DNA from: Bacillota bacterium | Lineage (GTDB): Bacteria; Bacillota; Clostridia; Oscillospirales; Acutalibacteraceae | Length of the DNA stretch: 36,166 nt | Assembly: GCA_023391275.1 (NCBI GenBank) | Contig: JAEWBE010000108.1 | Location: 1 to 36,166 of the forward strand | Direction: 5' to 3' | The notes under the pieces: generated by a model | Told to the model about the DNA's origin: nothing | The model's database searches: none | Seen by the model: only the letters and a program-made list of their open reading frames with translations | Part shown: positions 1 to 7,744 of the stretch, piece by piece | Layout: each line of letters starts with the position of its first letter | Position numbering within the stretch: the stretch's first letter is position 1 | Program-made: the position numbers and the translations under genes

Positions 1-1
1 G

Positions 2-823
2 CGCGAAAGTGCTCCGGTGGATGACGAACTGATCGGCATGGCCCTGGAGCTTCGTAAAAAGTGTGACAGCGCAATCGACGGCTATCAGTTCAGCAGCGCT
101 CTGACAGAAATTTGGAAGCTGATCGCGCGCACCAATAAATATATTGACGAGACCATGCCATGGGCGCTGGGCAAAGACGAAACAAAACGTGCGCGTCTGG
201 CTGCGGTCATTTACAACCTGTGTGAAAGCCTGCGTATTGTTTCCATCCTCATCACGCCGTTCCTGCCCGAAACAGCGCCGAAAATCCAGGCACAGCTTGG
301 CGTGAAGGCCGATGCGCTCACCTACGAAGCGGCGGCGCAATGGGGTGTTCTGCCGGCGGATGCGACCATTGCAAAGGGGCAGACCTTGTTCCCCCGTATT
401 GATGTGGAAAAAGAAATTGAAGAATTGAACCAGCTGATCCCGAATCCGGCGGCCAAAATGAGTGAAGAAAAAGCCGCGGAGAAAAAAATTGAGGGCATCG
501 CCCAGATCGGAATTGATGACTTCGGAAAAGTGGAGCTTCGCGCCGCTAAAATCAAGGCCTGCGAACCTGTTAAACGCGCGAAGAAGCTGTTGAAACTGAC
601 ACTGGACGACGGCGTGGGTGAACGCACGGTAGCTTCAGGCATTGCACAGTGGTACAAGCCAGAGGATTTAATCGGGCACAGCATCATTCTGGTTGCAAAC
701 CTAAAGCCCGCGGTCCTTTGCGGCGTGGAAAGTCAGGGTATGATTCTGGCGGCGGATGCCGGGGAGAATGAGGTAAAAGTTATTTTTGTTGACGGAATTC
801 CATCCGGCAGTAAGATTCGCTGA
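2..823 (+). CDS. metG: methionyl-tRNA synthetase, C-terminal part (cut by window start)
   Basis: The reading frame is open from the first complete codon, so the gene starts upstream of the window. The visible 273 residues cover the anticodon-binding helical domain (the stretch MPWALGKDETKRARL is typical of MetRS) and, after a charged linker, a C-terminal EMAPII/Trbp111-type tRNA-binding domain with IGIDDFGKVELRAAKI, VGERTVASGIAQWY and ILVANLKPAVLCGVESQGM. MetRS charges initiator and elongator tRNA-Met in the cytoplasm, and the appended domain allows dimerisation and tRNA capture. The stop codon lies one base before the tatD start, so the two are almost certainly co-transcribed, a very common metG-tatD pairing in Firmicutes. 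Confidence 0.95.
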   Translation, partial: RESAPVDDELIGMALELRKKCDSAIDGYQFSSALTEIWKLIARTNKYIDETMPWALGKDETKRARLAAVIYNLCESLRIVSILITPFLPETAPKIQAQLGVKADALTYEAAAQWGVLPADATIAKGQTLFPRIDVEKEIEELNQLIPNPAAKMSEEKAAEKKIEGIAQIGIDDFGKVELRAAKIKACEPVKRAKKLLKLTLDDGVGERTVASGIAQWYKPEDLIGHSIILVANLKPAVLCGVESQGMILAADAGENEVKVIFVDGIPSGSKIR

Positions 824-824
824 T

Positions 825-1607
825 ATGGATACGCTGAATCATAATATTTTCGATTCCCACGCGCATTACGACGATGAGGCGTTTGATACGGACAGGGATG
901 TGCTTTTGCGGGAGCTTCCCCTGCACGGCATCTGCAATGTGGTAAACTGCGGTGCGGATCTGCCGTCTTCCCGGGCGTCCATTGCGCTCGCGGCGGACTA
1001 CGCTTATTTTTACGCCGCTGTGGGCATTCACCCGGAGTGCGCCAAAGATGCGCCTCAGGATTACGCGGAACAGCTGGAAAAGCTGATTGTACAGAATAAA
1101 GTGGTCGCGGTCGGCGAAATCGGCCTGGATTACCATTTTGAAGAGAACGCGCCGAAGGATGTGCAGAAGGCGATTTTTGAAAAACAGATTCTGCTTGCGC
1201 GGCAGCATCACCTTCCCATTATTGTGCATGACCGGGACGCGCACGGCGATACCATGGAGCTGCTTCGCAAGTATCGCCCCGCAGGGGTGCTTCACTGCTT
1301 TTCCGGCAGCGTGGAAATGGCGAGCGAGATCCTCCGGCTGGGCATGTATATTGGCCTTGGCGGCGCGGTCACGTTTAAGAATGCGCGCGTGCCGGTGGAG
1401 GTTGCGGCTATGGTCCCGCCGGAACGCATACTGGTGGAGACGGATTGCCCTTATATGACGCCCGTTCCGTTCCGCGGCAAGCGCAATGATTCCACACTGA
1501 TCGCTTATACCGCCGCAAAAATCGCGGAAATCCGGGGCACAACCGCTCAGGCTATTCTTCAGGCCACACGCCGAAACGCCGAAACTCTTTTCGGAATAAA
1601 CAGATAA
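825..1607 (+). CDS. tatD: TatD family metal-dependent hydrolase
   Basis: This 260-residue protein is a TatD-type DNase/deoxyribonuclease of the amidohydrolase TIM-barrel superfamily. Visible metal ligands and signatures are FDSHAHYDD at the N-terminus, GIHPE, VAVGEIGLDYH, IIVHDRDAHG, LHCFSGS and the C-terminal ETDCPYMTP. The start chosen is the ATG one base after the metG stop, giving MDTLNHNIFDSHAHYDD; an upstream in-frame start would run into metG. Length matches the family (about 255-265). Family members act as 3'-5' exonucleases on DNA/RNA in repair and RNA turnover; the exact substrate here is not visible. Confidence 0.93.
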   Translation: MDTLNHNIFDSHAHYDDEAFDTDRDVLLRELPLHGICNVVNCGADLPSSRASIALAADYAYFYAAVGIHPECAKDAPQDYAEQLEKLIVQNKVVAVGEIGLDYHFEENAPKDVQKAIFEKQILLARQHHLPIIVHDRDAHGDTMELLRKYRPAGVLHCFSGSVEMASEILRLGMYIGLGGAVTFKNARVPVEVAAMVPPERILVETDCPYMTPVPFRGKRNDSTLIAYTAAKIAEIRGTTAQAILQATRRNAETLFGINR

Positions 1608-1610
1608 AAA

Positions 1611-1689
1611 ACAGGAGCTGCTGCCCACAGCAGCCCGAAAATCACAGTGATTCGCTGGTTTTCGGGTTGCCGCAGGCGGTGGCTCCTGT
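1611..1689 (+). terminator. long rod-like hairpin after metG-tatD, probable terminator or RNA element
   Basis: Positions 1611-1625 pair with 1675-1689 (15 pairs, three G-U), and 1630-1641 pair with 1659-1670 (12 pairs, one G-U), forming a two-part rod. Every wobble is a G-U only when the plus strand is transcribed, so the structure belongs to the metG-tatD transcript. The following U tract is weak (CTTATTGTT), so ordinary intrinsic termination is not certain. A competing small hairpin CTGCTG-CCCA-CAGCAG (1618-1633) overlaps both stems. Confidence 0.5.
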
Positions 1690-1730
1690 CTTATTGTTCA
1701 GCGCTTTTTTTCGTATCGGTCACATTTTTA

Positions 1731-2423
1731 TTACCATTGCCGGCCCGGGTCGTCCGCCATCATATTTACTGTGCCCTGCGGATAAAACACGGAGTAATGA
1801 TCCAGCTTCGGGTCTTCTTCGCCCGGTTTTGGCATTGGGAACGCCATTAGCAGTTTAAAATTCTGATTTACCACATATCCGATGATTTCCTCATTGCCGG
1901 ATTTTACATCATGAGCGGGCTCCCCAAAGACCGCTTTGACTGTGGAAAGAGTAAGATCCTTCAACTGGCTGTCAAAGGATCGAACCTCAAACAGCTGTGA
2001 GCCCTTGTTGAATCCGAAAACCGCGTTGTGTTTGGAATACGTGGCATAGGTCCCTTTGGCTGAAGCAATGTACTCGGACTTATCCTCTTTTCCCCACTTA
2101 TCCTGCACATCCTCAATTACATTTGACTTCACTGCGAATTCGCAGTTGATCACTTTCCCCTGCTGAGCCTCTTTTTGTATATTGAGGAGAAGGGCTTTCT
2201 GCGAATCGCTCTGCTGTGCGGAAGACGCCTGTGTTGAAGCGGAGCTTGCCTCTGAAGGCGCAGCAGAGACCATTACCGGGGACGAGGAGGATGCCGCAGA
2301 TGCCTGACTTTCCACGGTCGAGGAGCTTGGGGACGGTACCGGCTTGGCGCAGCCCGACAAAGAAGCGAATGCCAGTGACAGAATCATACAGGGAACCAAT
2401 AGTTTTTTTAGCTGTACAGTCAT
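1731..2423 (-). CDS. YjgB family (DUF4309) lipoprotein
   Basis: The 230-residue product has a signal peptide with a lipobox (ASLSGC, lipidated Cys at about residue 25), followed by a Ser/Ala-rich low-complexity linker to about residue 75. The folded part from about residue 80 on (GKVINCEFAVKSNVIEDV, KWGKEDKSEYIASAKGTY, AVFGFNKGSQLFEVRS) matches my memory of Bacillus YjgB, DUF4309. It should sit on the outer face of the membrane. No biochemical role is established for the family as far as I know. The ATG is preceded by TAGGAGGT at good spacing. It is a single-gene unit pointing towards tatD, with its own promoter upstream. Confidence 0.82.
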   Translation of the reverse strand: MTVQLKKLLVPCMILSLAFASLSGCAKPVPSPSSSTVESQASAASSSSPVMVSAAPSEASSASTQASSAQQSDSQKALLLNIQKEAQQGKVINCEFAVKSNVIEDVQDKWGKEDKSEYIASAKGTYATYSKHNAVFGFNKGSQLFEVRSFDSQLKDLTLSTVKAVFGEPAHDVKSGNEEIIGYVVNQNFKLLMAFPMPKPGEEDPKLDHYSVFYPQGTVNMMADDPGRQW

Positions 2424-2535
2424 AATATACCTCCTAAATCAATTCATTCGGAAAGACATGCATCCATTCCGCCTATTTCAATGGAACGGCCGGTTGTTTT
2501 CTGCACCAGACTGCCACGAACGGCGAAGTATCATC

Positions 2536-2564
2536 ATATTACACCTGAAAAAAGGATTTATCAA
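2536..2564 (-). promoter_or_regulatory. sigma-A promoter of the YjgB-type lipoprotein gene
   Basis: On the minus strand TTGATA (2564-2559) and TAATAT (2541-2536) are separated by 17 bp. Transcription would start near 2529, about 105 nt before the lipoprotein ATG. The -35 matches 5/6 and the -10 matches 4/6 of consensus. Confidence 0.5.
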
Positions 2565-2608
2565 GTATTACATCATGCTTTTTACAGTGTATTTTCTGCA
2601 AAGAGCAA

Positions 2609-2628
2609 GACCCCGCCAAAGCGGGGTC
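2609..2628 (-). terminator. terminator hairpin downstream of spoIIE
   Basis: GACCCCGC (2609-2616) and GCGGGGTC (2621-2628) form a perfect 8-bp GC-rich stem with a four-base loop. On the minus strand it is followed by a moderately U-rich run (TTGCTCTTTG). It lies 74 bp after the spoIIE stop and upstream of the lipoprotein promoter's start region. Confidence 0.6.
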
Positions 2629-2701
2629 AAAGCCTGATAAACACGTATTGGAGCTGATTATTCCGATATTCCAGTGGAAAGCTGCAAACGCATTGCCCAC
2701 C

Positions 2702-5041
2702 TTAAATTTCCTGAAGTCTGTTTCCGTTCTGCATCTTCATTGCCAAAACGGTAATATCGTCGTCGTGGCCGTCGCTCCGGCGGGCAATAGCCTGTGCCAC
2801 AATTTCCTCCGCAAGCTCCTGCGGAATCTGGCCGTTCCACTTTTCAACCATATCGCAGACCCACTCGTCACCGGAGGAAAGCGCGCCGTCGGAAAGCATG
2901 ACCAGAAGATCCCCTTCCTCCAGACTGTCGGAGGATTTGGTGAATTTGGTATCGTTTAAAATTCCAATCGGCAGACTGGGCGCGTCCACCTTGACCGCCC
3001 GCCCGGATTTGCGCAGAATGCTGATCGGAGCGCCCGCTTTCATAAATTCCACCGTCCCGCTGAACAGGTCGAGTGCCGCAAGATCGATGGTCGAAAGTGA
3101 TTCATCCCCTGATTTTACAAGCAGAGCTGAATTTACAATTTTCAGCGCGGCGTCAAAGCCGATGCCGGCCTGTATCATCCGGGACATGATTCCGCTGGCC
3201 ATCGCACCGTCCACCGCGGCGCGCCCGCCCGAACCCATGCCGTCACTGATGATTGCAATCTGGCGTCCGTTTCCGTCGGAAAAGAACTCCCAGCTGTCCC
3301 CGCAAAGCTGCGCATTGCCGCAGCAATGCTGCGCACAACCTGTCTGAACGCGGTAGAGGGGCAGTTCGCTCATTTGCAGCCTGCATTTCCCTTTCACCAG
3401 ACTGATGCAGGGCTGCTGGAATACCCTGCCGCAGGCACGGGAGATTTCATTGGTAAGCTCCGCTTTATTCAGCCGTGCGCCCTCAACCGGCGCGGCCACA
3501 ATCTCTATCGACATGCGGTTGAAACGGTCTGTGCGGCAGCTTACATCGATTGCCAGAATGCCCGCGCCGCGCAGAACCTCGGTGACCTTTTGTGCTGATG
3601 CAAAGTCAAACCGCTCATAAAGTTCAAGCTCGCTCGCCATATCCTCCAGCATATTGCTCGTCGTGACAAACTGATCCGCCACCACGTTTCTCACCTGCTG
3701 CGCGCGGCTTTCCGCCGTATCCCGAATCATAAATTCACGATAATTATTATTCACCGAACTGATAACAACGCCCAGGCGGCTGCAGTGGGTCGCAAACTGC
3801 GTGCTGAAGTCGCCGCGGTCCACACTGCCCTTATTCCTTAATCTTTCGGTCAGATCATTAAAGGCATTCATGCTGTCGTTATAATTCCGTTCCCAGCAGT
3901 AAACCTTAAGCCCGCAGTTGCAGCAAACTTCGTCGATTGCCTTCTTATAGACCCCGTTAATGTCCGGTGCACATGCGGCGGACAGTTTCTTTGAAACGTC
4001 TTCCACCGTTTCCGAGACGCTGCCCAGCGCCTTCGCCGCGTAATCCAGTTTCATGATCACCGAACGGCGCAGGCCGTCGGCACGGGTGGCGTCATCAGTG
4101 CGGGAGAACATGCCGACCAGCGGGCTGCCAAGCCGCGCGGGAAGGACCATATAAATCACCGTGGCCGCCATTACCTCGTAAAGGCCGTTGATGACCGCCG
4201 CTTGGTTGCCCACCTGCAGGGATGCAATCCCATTGGAAAGAATAAACGCCGCAGCCGAGGCCAGCCGCCCCACAGGGGAAAACACGCCCGCCATCATGCC
4301 GCCCAGCGCGTATGCGCCGGAAAGGTAATTCAGCCCCGAAGTCGAAAGGCTGAACACAATGCCCGCGGCAATGCCCGCAACACTCCCGCCCGAAACTCCG
4401 CCGTAGCGCGCGGCAAACAAAATCGCAATAATTGCCAGAACGCGTCCCAGCGAAACCGCCCCGATCGTCAGGTCGGAGAGCGAAAGCAGAAGAATCCCCC
4501 CCGCCAGGGCGGTACAGGCAATGTCCTGCCCGGTCATGTCCCCCACATTCCTGCCGGATTCCACGAGGACCGACGCACGGGCAAAGAAGTACGCAACCCC
4601 CGCCGCAAGCAGGGATTCGGCCACGTACATTGCAACCGTAGTGGAACTGGAACCGTTGACAAAAACAATTGCCATTCCGGTCGCCAGTACCGGCAGAAAT
4701 GCCGTTACCGGAGAAAATGCCGGATGCATTTTAAGTTTTACCAGATCGTTCAGCGTCCAGCGGATTGCCGCCGCCGCCAGAACACCCGCAATGTAATGCA
4801 CCGGCACGGAAGACGCCGAAGGCAGCAAGTACCCCCCCACACTGCCTATAACCACGCTCCACAGAGCGGAATAGGGAAACGCGGCCACCGCCGCTACCCC
4901 AAAGGGCGCATATTTTCCAAATACAAGCCCGCGGGCGCAAAGCAGCCCCACTGTGAAATAGACGAGCTGCCTGGCCACAGCTTTCGTTGGAACCGCCGCG
5001 GCCTCGGTAAAACTGAGACGCCCCGTCTTTGCTCTTGCCAT
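2702..5041 (-). CDS. spoIIE: stage II sporulation protein E (SpoIIE), PP2C-type serine phosphatase
   Basis: SpoIIE dephosphorylates SpoIIAA to release sigma-F in the forespore and takes part in asymmetric septation. The N-terminal 320 or so residues are a run of about ten hydrophobic segments. A central region of about 250 residues follows, with the Cys pair EVCCNCGLKVYCW. The C-terminal PP2C domain runs from about residue 575 with metal-binding Asp motifs (IISDGMGSGGRAA, VMLSDGAL, GHDDDITVLAMK). Length is close to the Bacillus protein (about 825). Two ATGs are possible: 5056 (MAVIRM) and 5041 (MARAKT). I chose 5041 because GGTGATC, fully complementary to the 16S 3' end, lies just before it, whereas 5056 has no good ribosome-binding site. 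It shows that the organism belongs to an endospore-forming lineage. Confidence 0.95.
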   Translation of the reverse strand: MARAKTGRLSFTEAAAVPTKAVARQLVYFTVGLLCARGLVFGKYAPFGVAAVAAFPYSALWSVVIGSVGGYLLPSASSVPVHYIAGVLAAAAIRWTLNDLVKLKMHPAFSPVTAFLPVLATGMAIVFVNGSSSTTVAMYVAESLLAAGVAYFFARASVLVESGRNVGDMTGQDIACTALAGGILLLSLSDLTIGAVSLGRVLAIIAILFAARYGGVSGGSVAGIAAGIVFSLSTSGLNYLSGAYALGGMMAGVFSPVGRLASAAAFILSNGIASLQVGNQAAVINGLYEVMAATVIYMVLPARLGSPLVGMFSRTDDATRADGLRRSVIMKLDYAAKALGSVSETVEDVSKKLSAACAPDINGVYKKAIDEVCCNCGLKVYCWERNYNDSMNAFNDLTERLRNKGSVDRGDFSTQFATHCSRLGVVISSVNNNYREFMIRDTAESRAQQVRNVVADQFVTTSNMLEDMASELELYERFDFASAQKVTEVLRGAGILAIDVSCRTDRFNRMSIEIVAAPVEGARLNKAELTNEISRACGRVFQQPCISLVKGKCRLQMSELPLYRVQTGCAQHCCGNAQLCGDSWEFFSDGNGRQIAIISDGMGSGGRAAVDGAMASGIMSRMIQAGIGFDAALKIVNSALLVKSGDESLSTIDLAALDLFSGTVEFMKAGAPISILRKSGRAVKVDAPSLPIGILNDTKFTKSSDSLEEGDLLVMLSDGALSSGDEWVCDMVEKWNGQIPQELAEEIVAQAIARRSDGHDDDITVLAMKMQNGNRLQEI

Positions 5042-5094
5042 TCTGATCACCGCCATACATTATTTGGTAACTTGTCCATTTTTTGCTAAAACTA

Positions 5095-5149
5095 ATTATA
5101 CTATAAGTATATGTACACTATTGTCATAACGTGCTGTAATATTTTGACG
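5095..5149 (-). promoter_or_regulatory. Spo0A-type sigma-A promoter of spoIIE
   Basis: On the minus strand ATGACA (5127-5122) and a perfect TATAAT (5100-5095) are separated by 21 bp instead of 17. In Bacillus, Spo0A-activated spoIIE and spoIIG promoters have the same overlong 21-22 bp spacing. CGTCAAA (5149-5143) matches the 0A-box core TGTCRAA in six of seven bases, 15 bp upstream of the -35. Predicted start near 5088, about 47 nt before the chosen ATG. The architecture is visible; Spo0A control is inferred. Confidence 0.55.
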
Positions 5150-5262
5150 CTTCCAATCGTATTATAAGAATTTTTTTAATTTGGAGGTTTTTTATAGTCA
5201 TAAGCGGCTATCTGTGGTAAAATAATCATATTATTATGAAATTAAATCCGGAGGGCAACAAG

Positions 5263-6450
5263 ATGGACTACTCTTTTTCAGACCGTGTACTGACGCTGAA
5301 ACCTTCGGCGATCAGGGAAATTTTTAAATATGCCGCCGACCCGAGCGTAATTTCGCTGTCCGCCGGAAATCCCGCCCCCGAGGCCTTTCCCGCGAAAGAA
5401 GTTGCGGAAATTTCCGCAAACCTGTTTGCGGAACGCCCGATTGACGTGCTCCAGTATAACCTGACCGAAGGCTACACCCCCCTGCGCAATCAGCTGGGCC
5501 AGTATATGAAGGAAAAGCATAATGTCGGCCGTGAATTCGATCAGGTTCTGATCACCAGCGGAGCACAGCAGGTAATGGATTTGGCTGCCAAATCACTTTG
5601 CAACGAGGGTGACGTGGTCATCTGTGAGGCACCGAGTTTTATCGGTTCCTTAAATACGTTCCGCTCCTACAACACACGCCTGCGAGGCATCCCGATGGAG
5701 CGCGACGGAATGAATATGGCGGAGCTGGAAAAGGCTCTTCGGGAGGAAACCCGTGTCAAATTCATTTACACTATCCCGAACTTTCAGAATCCCGCCGGAG
5801 TTACCATGAGCTGGGAGAAACGCAAACAGCTTTACGCGCTTGCAAAACAATACGGCGTCCTGATTCTTGAAGACAACCCTTACGGTGACTTGCGCTTTCA
5901 GGGCGAACACATTGAGGCCATCAAATCACTGGACGAAGACGGACTGGTGATTTACGCGGGAAGTTTCTCCAAAGTGATTTCCCCCGGTATGCGGGTTGGT
6001 TATGCAATCGCTCCGCAGACGCTGCTGCAGAAAATGATTGTCTGCAAGCAGGGCGAAGACGTTCACACCAATATCTGGGCACAGCTTGTTTGCAGCGACT
6101 TCCTTGCGCACTATGATTTTGACGCGCATCTGGAGCGGCTGCGCGCGGTTTACCGCAAGAAGTCGTCCGTTGCCATTGACGCGATCAAAACCTATTTCCC
6201 GTCCTGTGTCACCTACAATCCGATTGAAGGCGGTCTTTTTATCTGGTGCACTCTGCCCGACGGCGTTGACATGCAGGATTTTTGCCGGCAGGCGGTTCTG
6301 CGCAAGGTTTGCGTCGTACCCGGCAATGCGTTTTTAACCAATGAAAATGATCCCTGCCAGTCGTTCCGCATTAACTTCTCCACCCCGACGGACGAACAAC
6401 TGGTCAAGGGAATTCAAATTCTCGGCGACCTGGCCAAAGAAATCATCTGA
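5263..6450 (+). CDS. PLP-dependent aminotransferase, class I/II (2-aminoadipate/MocR-like clade)
   Basis: The 395-residue protein is a fold-type I aminotransferase. Visible landmarks are LSAGNPAPEAFP near the N-terminus, the PLP-contacting ITSGAQQVMDLAAK, TIPNFQNPAGVTMS, the LEDNPYGDLRF aspartate and the Schiff-base lysine in YAGSFSKVISPGMRVGY. This motif set is typical of LysN/2-aminoadipate-type enzymes, which often act broadly on aromatic, branched-chain or aminoadipate substrates; the substrate cannot be told from sequence. No N-terminal DNA-binding domain is present, so it is not a MocR regulator. The ATG at 5263 is chosen because CGGAGGG lies at proper spacing before it. trpS follows after 81 bp without a clear terminator. 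Confidence 0.9.
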   Translation: MDYSFSDRVLTLKPSAIREIFKYAADPSVISLSAGNPAPEAFPAKEVAEISANLFAERPIDVLQYNLTEGYTPLRNQLGQYMKEKHNVGREFDQVLITSGAQQVMDLAAKSLCNEGDVVICEAPSFIGSLNTFRSYNTRLRGIPMERDGMNMAELEKALREETRVKFIYTIPNFQNPAGVTMSWEKRKQLYALAKQYGVLILEDNPYGDLRFQGEHIEAIKSLDEDGLVIYAGSFSKVISPGMRVGYAIAPQTLLQKMIVCKQGEDVHTNIWAQLVCSDFLAHYDFDAHLERLRAVYRKKSSVAIDAIKTYFPSCVTYNPIEGGLFIWCTLPDGVDMQDFCRQAVLRKVCVVPGNAFLTNENDPCQSFRINFSTPTDEQLVKGIQILGDLAKEII

Positions 6451-6531
6451 TTTTTGATGCAATGTAAAATTGAATTTTATTCCATTATCTGGGGATAATT
6501 AATATCATAGGCTAACTGGAGGCAATCAATC

Positions 6532-7548
6532 ATGGAATCGGAAAATATTGAGCCAAAGAAAGTAATATTCAGCGCGATTCAGCCGAGCGGCACCATCACG
6601 CTGGGGAACTATCTGGGTGCTCTTAAAAATTGGATCAGCTTACAGGATGAGTATAGCTGCGTTTACGCGCTGGCCGATCTGCATACCATTACCGTGCGGC
6701 AGGATCCGGCGAAATTTCGTCACAATGTGCTGGAGGCATACGCGCTCTTGCTTGCATGCGGCATTGATCTTGAAAAAAGCCTGTTTTTTATTCAAAGTCA
6801 GGTTTGCACCCATGCCCAGCTTGCCTGGGTTTTAAATTGCTACACACAGTTCGGCGAGCTGCAGCGTATGACGCAGTTCAAAGATAAATCCGCCAGGCAT
6901 GCGGATAATGTAAACGCCGGGCTTTTCACCTACCCAAGCCTGATGGCTGCTGATATCCTGCTGTATCAGGCGGATTTGGTACCGGTCGGTGCGGACCAGA
7001 AGCAGCATTTGGAACTTACCCGCAATATTGCGGAACGTTTTAACAGCGTTTACAGCCCGACCTTCACCGTGCCGGACCCATACATTCCCAAGCAGGGCGC
7101 ACGCATTATGTCATTGCAGGATCCGTCAAAGAAAATGAGCAAGTCAGATGAAAACGTCAATGCCTATGTGGCTGTGCTGGATAAGCCGGATGATATTATG
7201 CGCAAATTCAAGCGCGCCATCACCGACAGCGAAGCCTGTGTGCGCCGCGCCGAAGGCAAGGACGGAGTCAACAACCTGATGGGCATCTATTCCTGTGTAA
7301 CCGGGCTGACGGACGAACAGATTGAAAAAGAGTTTGAGGGCAAAGGCTACGGTGATTTCAAAGCAGCCGTAGGGGAAGCCGTTGTGGAACATCTGCGCCC
7401 GATTCAGGAACGTTACGCCGACTTTGTAAAAAACAAGGATTACCTTGAAAAGTGTTATACCGAAAGCGCGCAGAAGGCGCTTGCCATTTCCACCCGCACC
7501 CTGAACAAGGTGATGAAGAAAGTCGGTTTTATTCCCAAAGCTTTTTGA
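6532..7548 (+). CDS. trpS: tryptophanyl-tRNA synthetase
   Basis: A class I synthetase of 338 residues, the usual length for bacterial TrpRS. The HIGH-type signature appears as PSGTITLGNYLG near residues 18-29 and the second signature as KKMSKSDEN around residue 202. Other TrpRS features are ADLHTITV, YPSLMAADILLY and VPVGADQKQHLELTRNIAERFN. It charges tRNA-Trp in the cytoplasm. A GGAGG ribosome-binding site precedes the ATG. The 81-bp upstream gap is too short for a T-box leader, and none is visible. Two hairpins follow, the second with a good U tract. Confidence 0.97.
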   Translation: MESENIEPKKVIFSAIQPSGTITLGNYLGALKNWISLQDEYSCVYALADLHTITVRQDPAKFRHNVLEAYALLLACGIDLEKSLFFIQSQVCTHAQLAWVLNCYTQFGELQRMTQFKDKSARHADNVNAGLFTYPSLMAADILLYQADLVPVGADQKQHLELTRNIAERFNSVYSPTFTVPDPYIPKQGARIMSLQDPSKKMSKSDENVNAYVAVLDKPDDIMRKFKRAITDSEACVRRAEGKDGVNNLMGIYSCVTGLTDEQIEKEFEGKGYGDFKAAVGEAVVEHLRPIQERYADFVKNKDYLEKCYTESAQKALAISTRTLNKVMKKVGFIPKAF

Positions 7549-7564
7549 TGAAACGAATTTGATA

Positions 7565-7583
7565 CCGTGCGTTTTGCGCACGG
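7565..7583 (+). terminator. hairpin after trpS, weak U tract
   Basis: CCGTGCG (7565-7571) pairs with CGCACGG (7577-7583) around a five-base loop, 16 bp after the trpS stop. No U run follows directly, so it may only stabilise the 3' end or act together with the stronger hairpin downstream. Confidence 0.35.
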
Positions 7584-7624
7584 CCTGCATATTGCAATTT
7601 TCACACCCTCTATGATATACAACG

Positions 7625-7659
7625 GGAGCAGCTCCGAATTCGGAACTGCTCCTTCTTTT
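7625..7659 (+). terminator. intrinsic terminator of trpS
   Basis: GGAGCAG (7625-7631) pairs with CTGCTCC (7646-7652), with a further TCCGAATTCGGA palindrome inside the loop, followed directly by TTCTTTT. It separates trpS from the flippase gene. Confidence 0.8.
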
Positions 7660-7744
7660 CCCCGCAGGATGGATTTTTATTTTGATTTGTGATATGATTC
7701 AGCAAAGTAAGATATTGTTTTGTTCCCGGAAAGGCGATGAGTTA

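Noticed and set aside
780..1628. Minus-strand open frame of 282 codons opposite tatD
   Set aside because: It mirrors a well-supported TatD protein, has no recognisable domain and no convincing ribosome-binding site; it is an antisense shadow in GC-rich codons.
4202..5089. Plus-strand open frame of 295 codons opposite the spoIIE membrane region
   Set aside because: The product is extremely Arg/His/Pro-rich with no domain, as expected for the antisense of a hydrophobic protein.
6451..6531. T-box leader before trpS
   Set aside because: The gap is only 81 bp, and no T-box sequence or specifier stem is visible.
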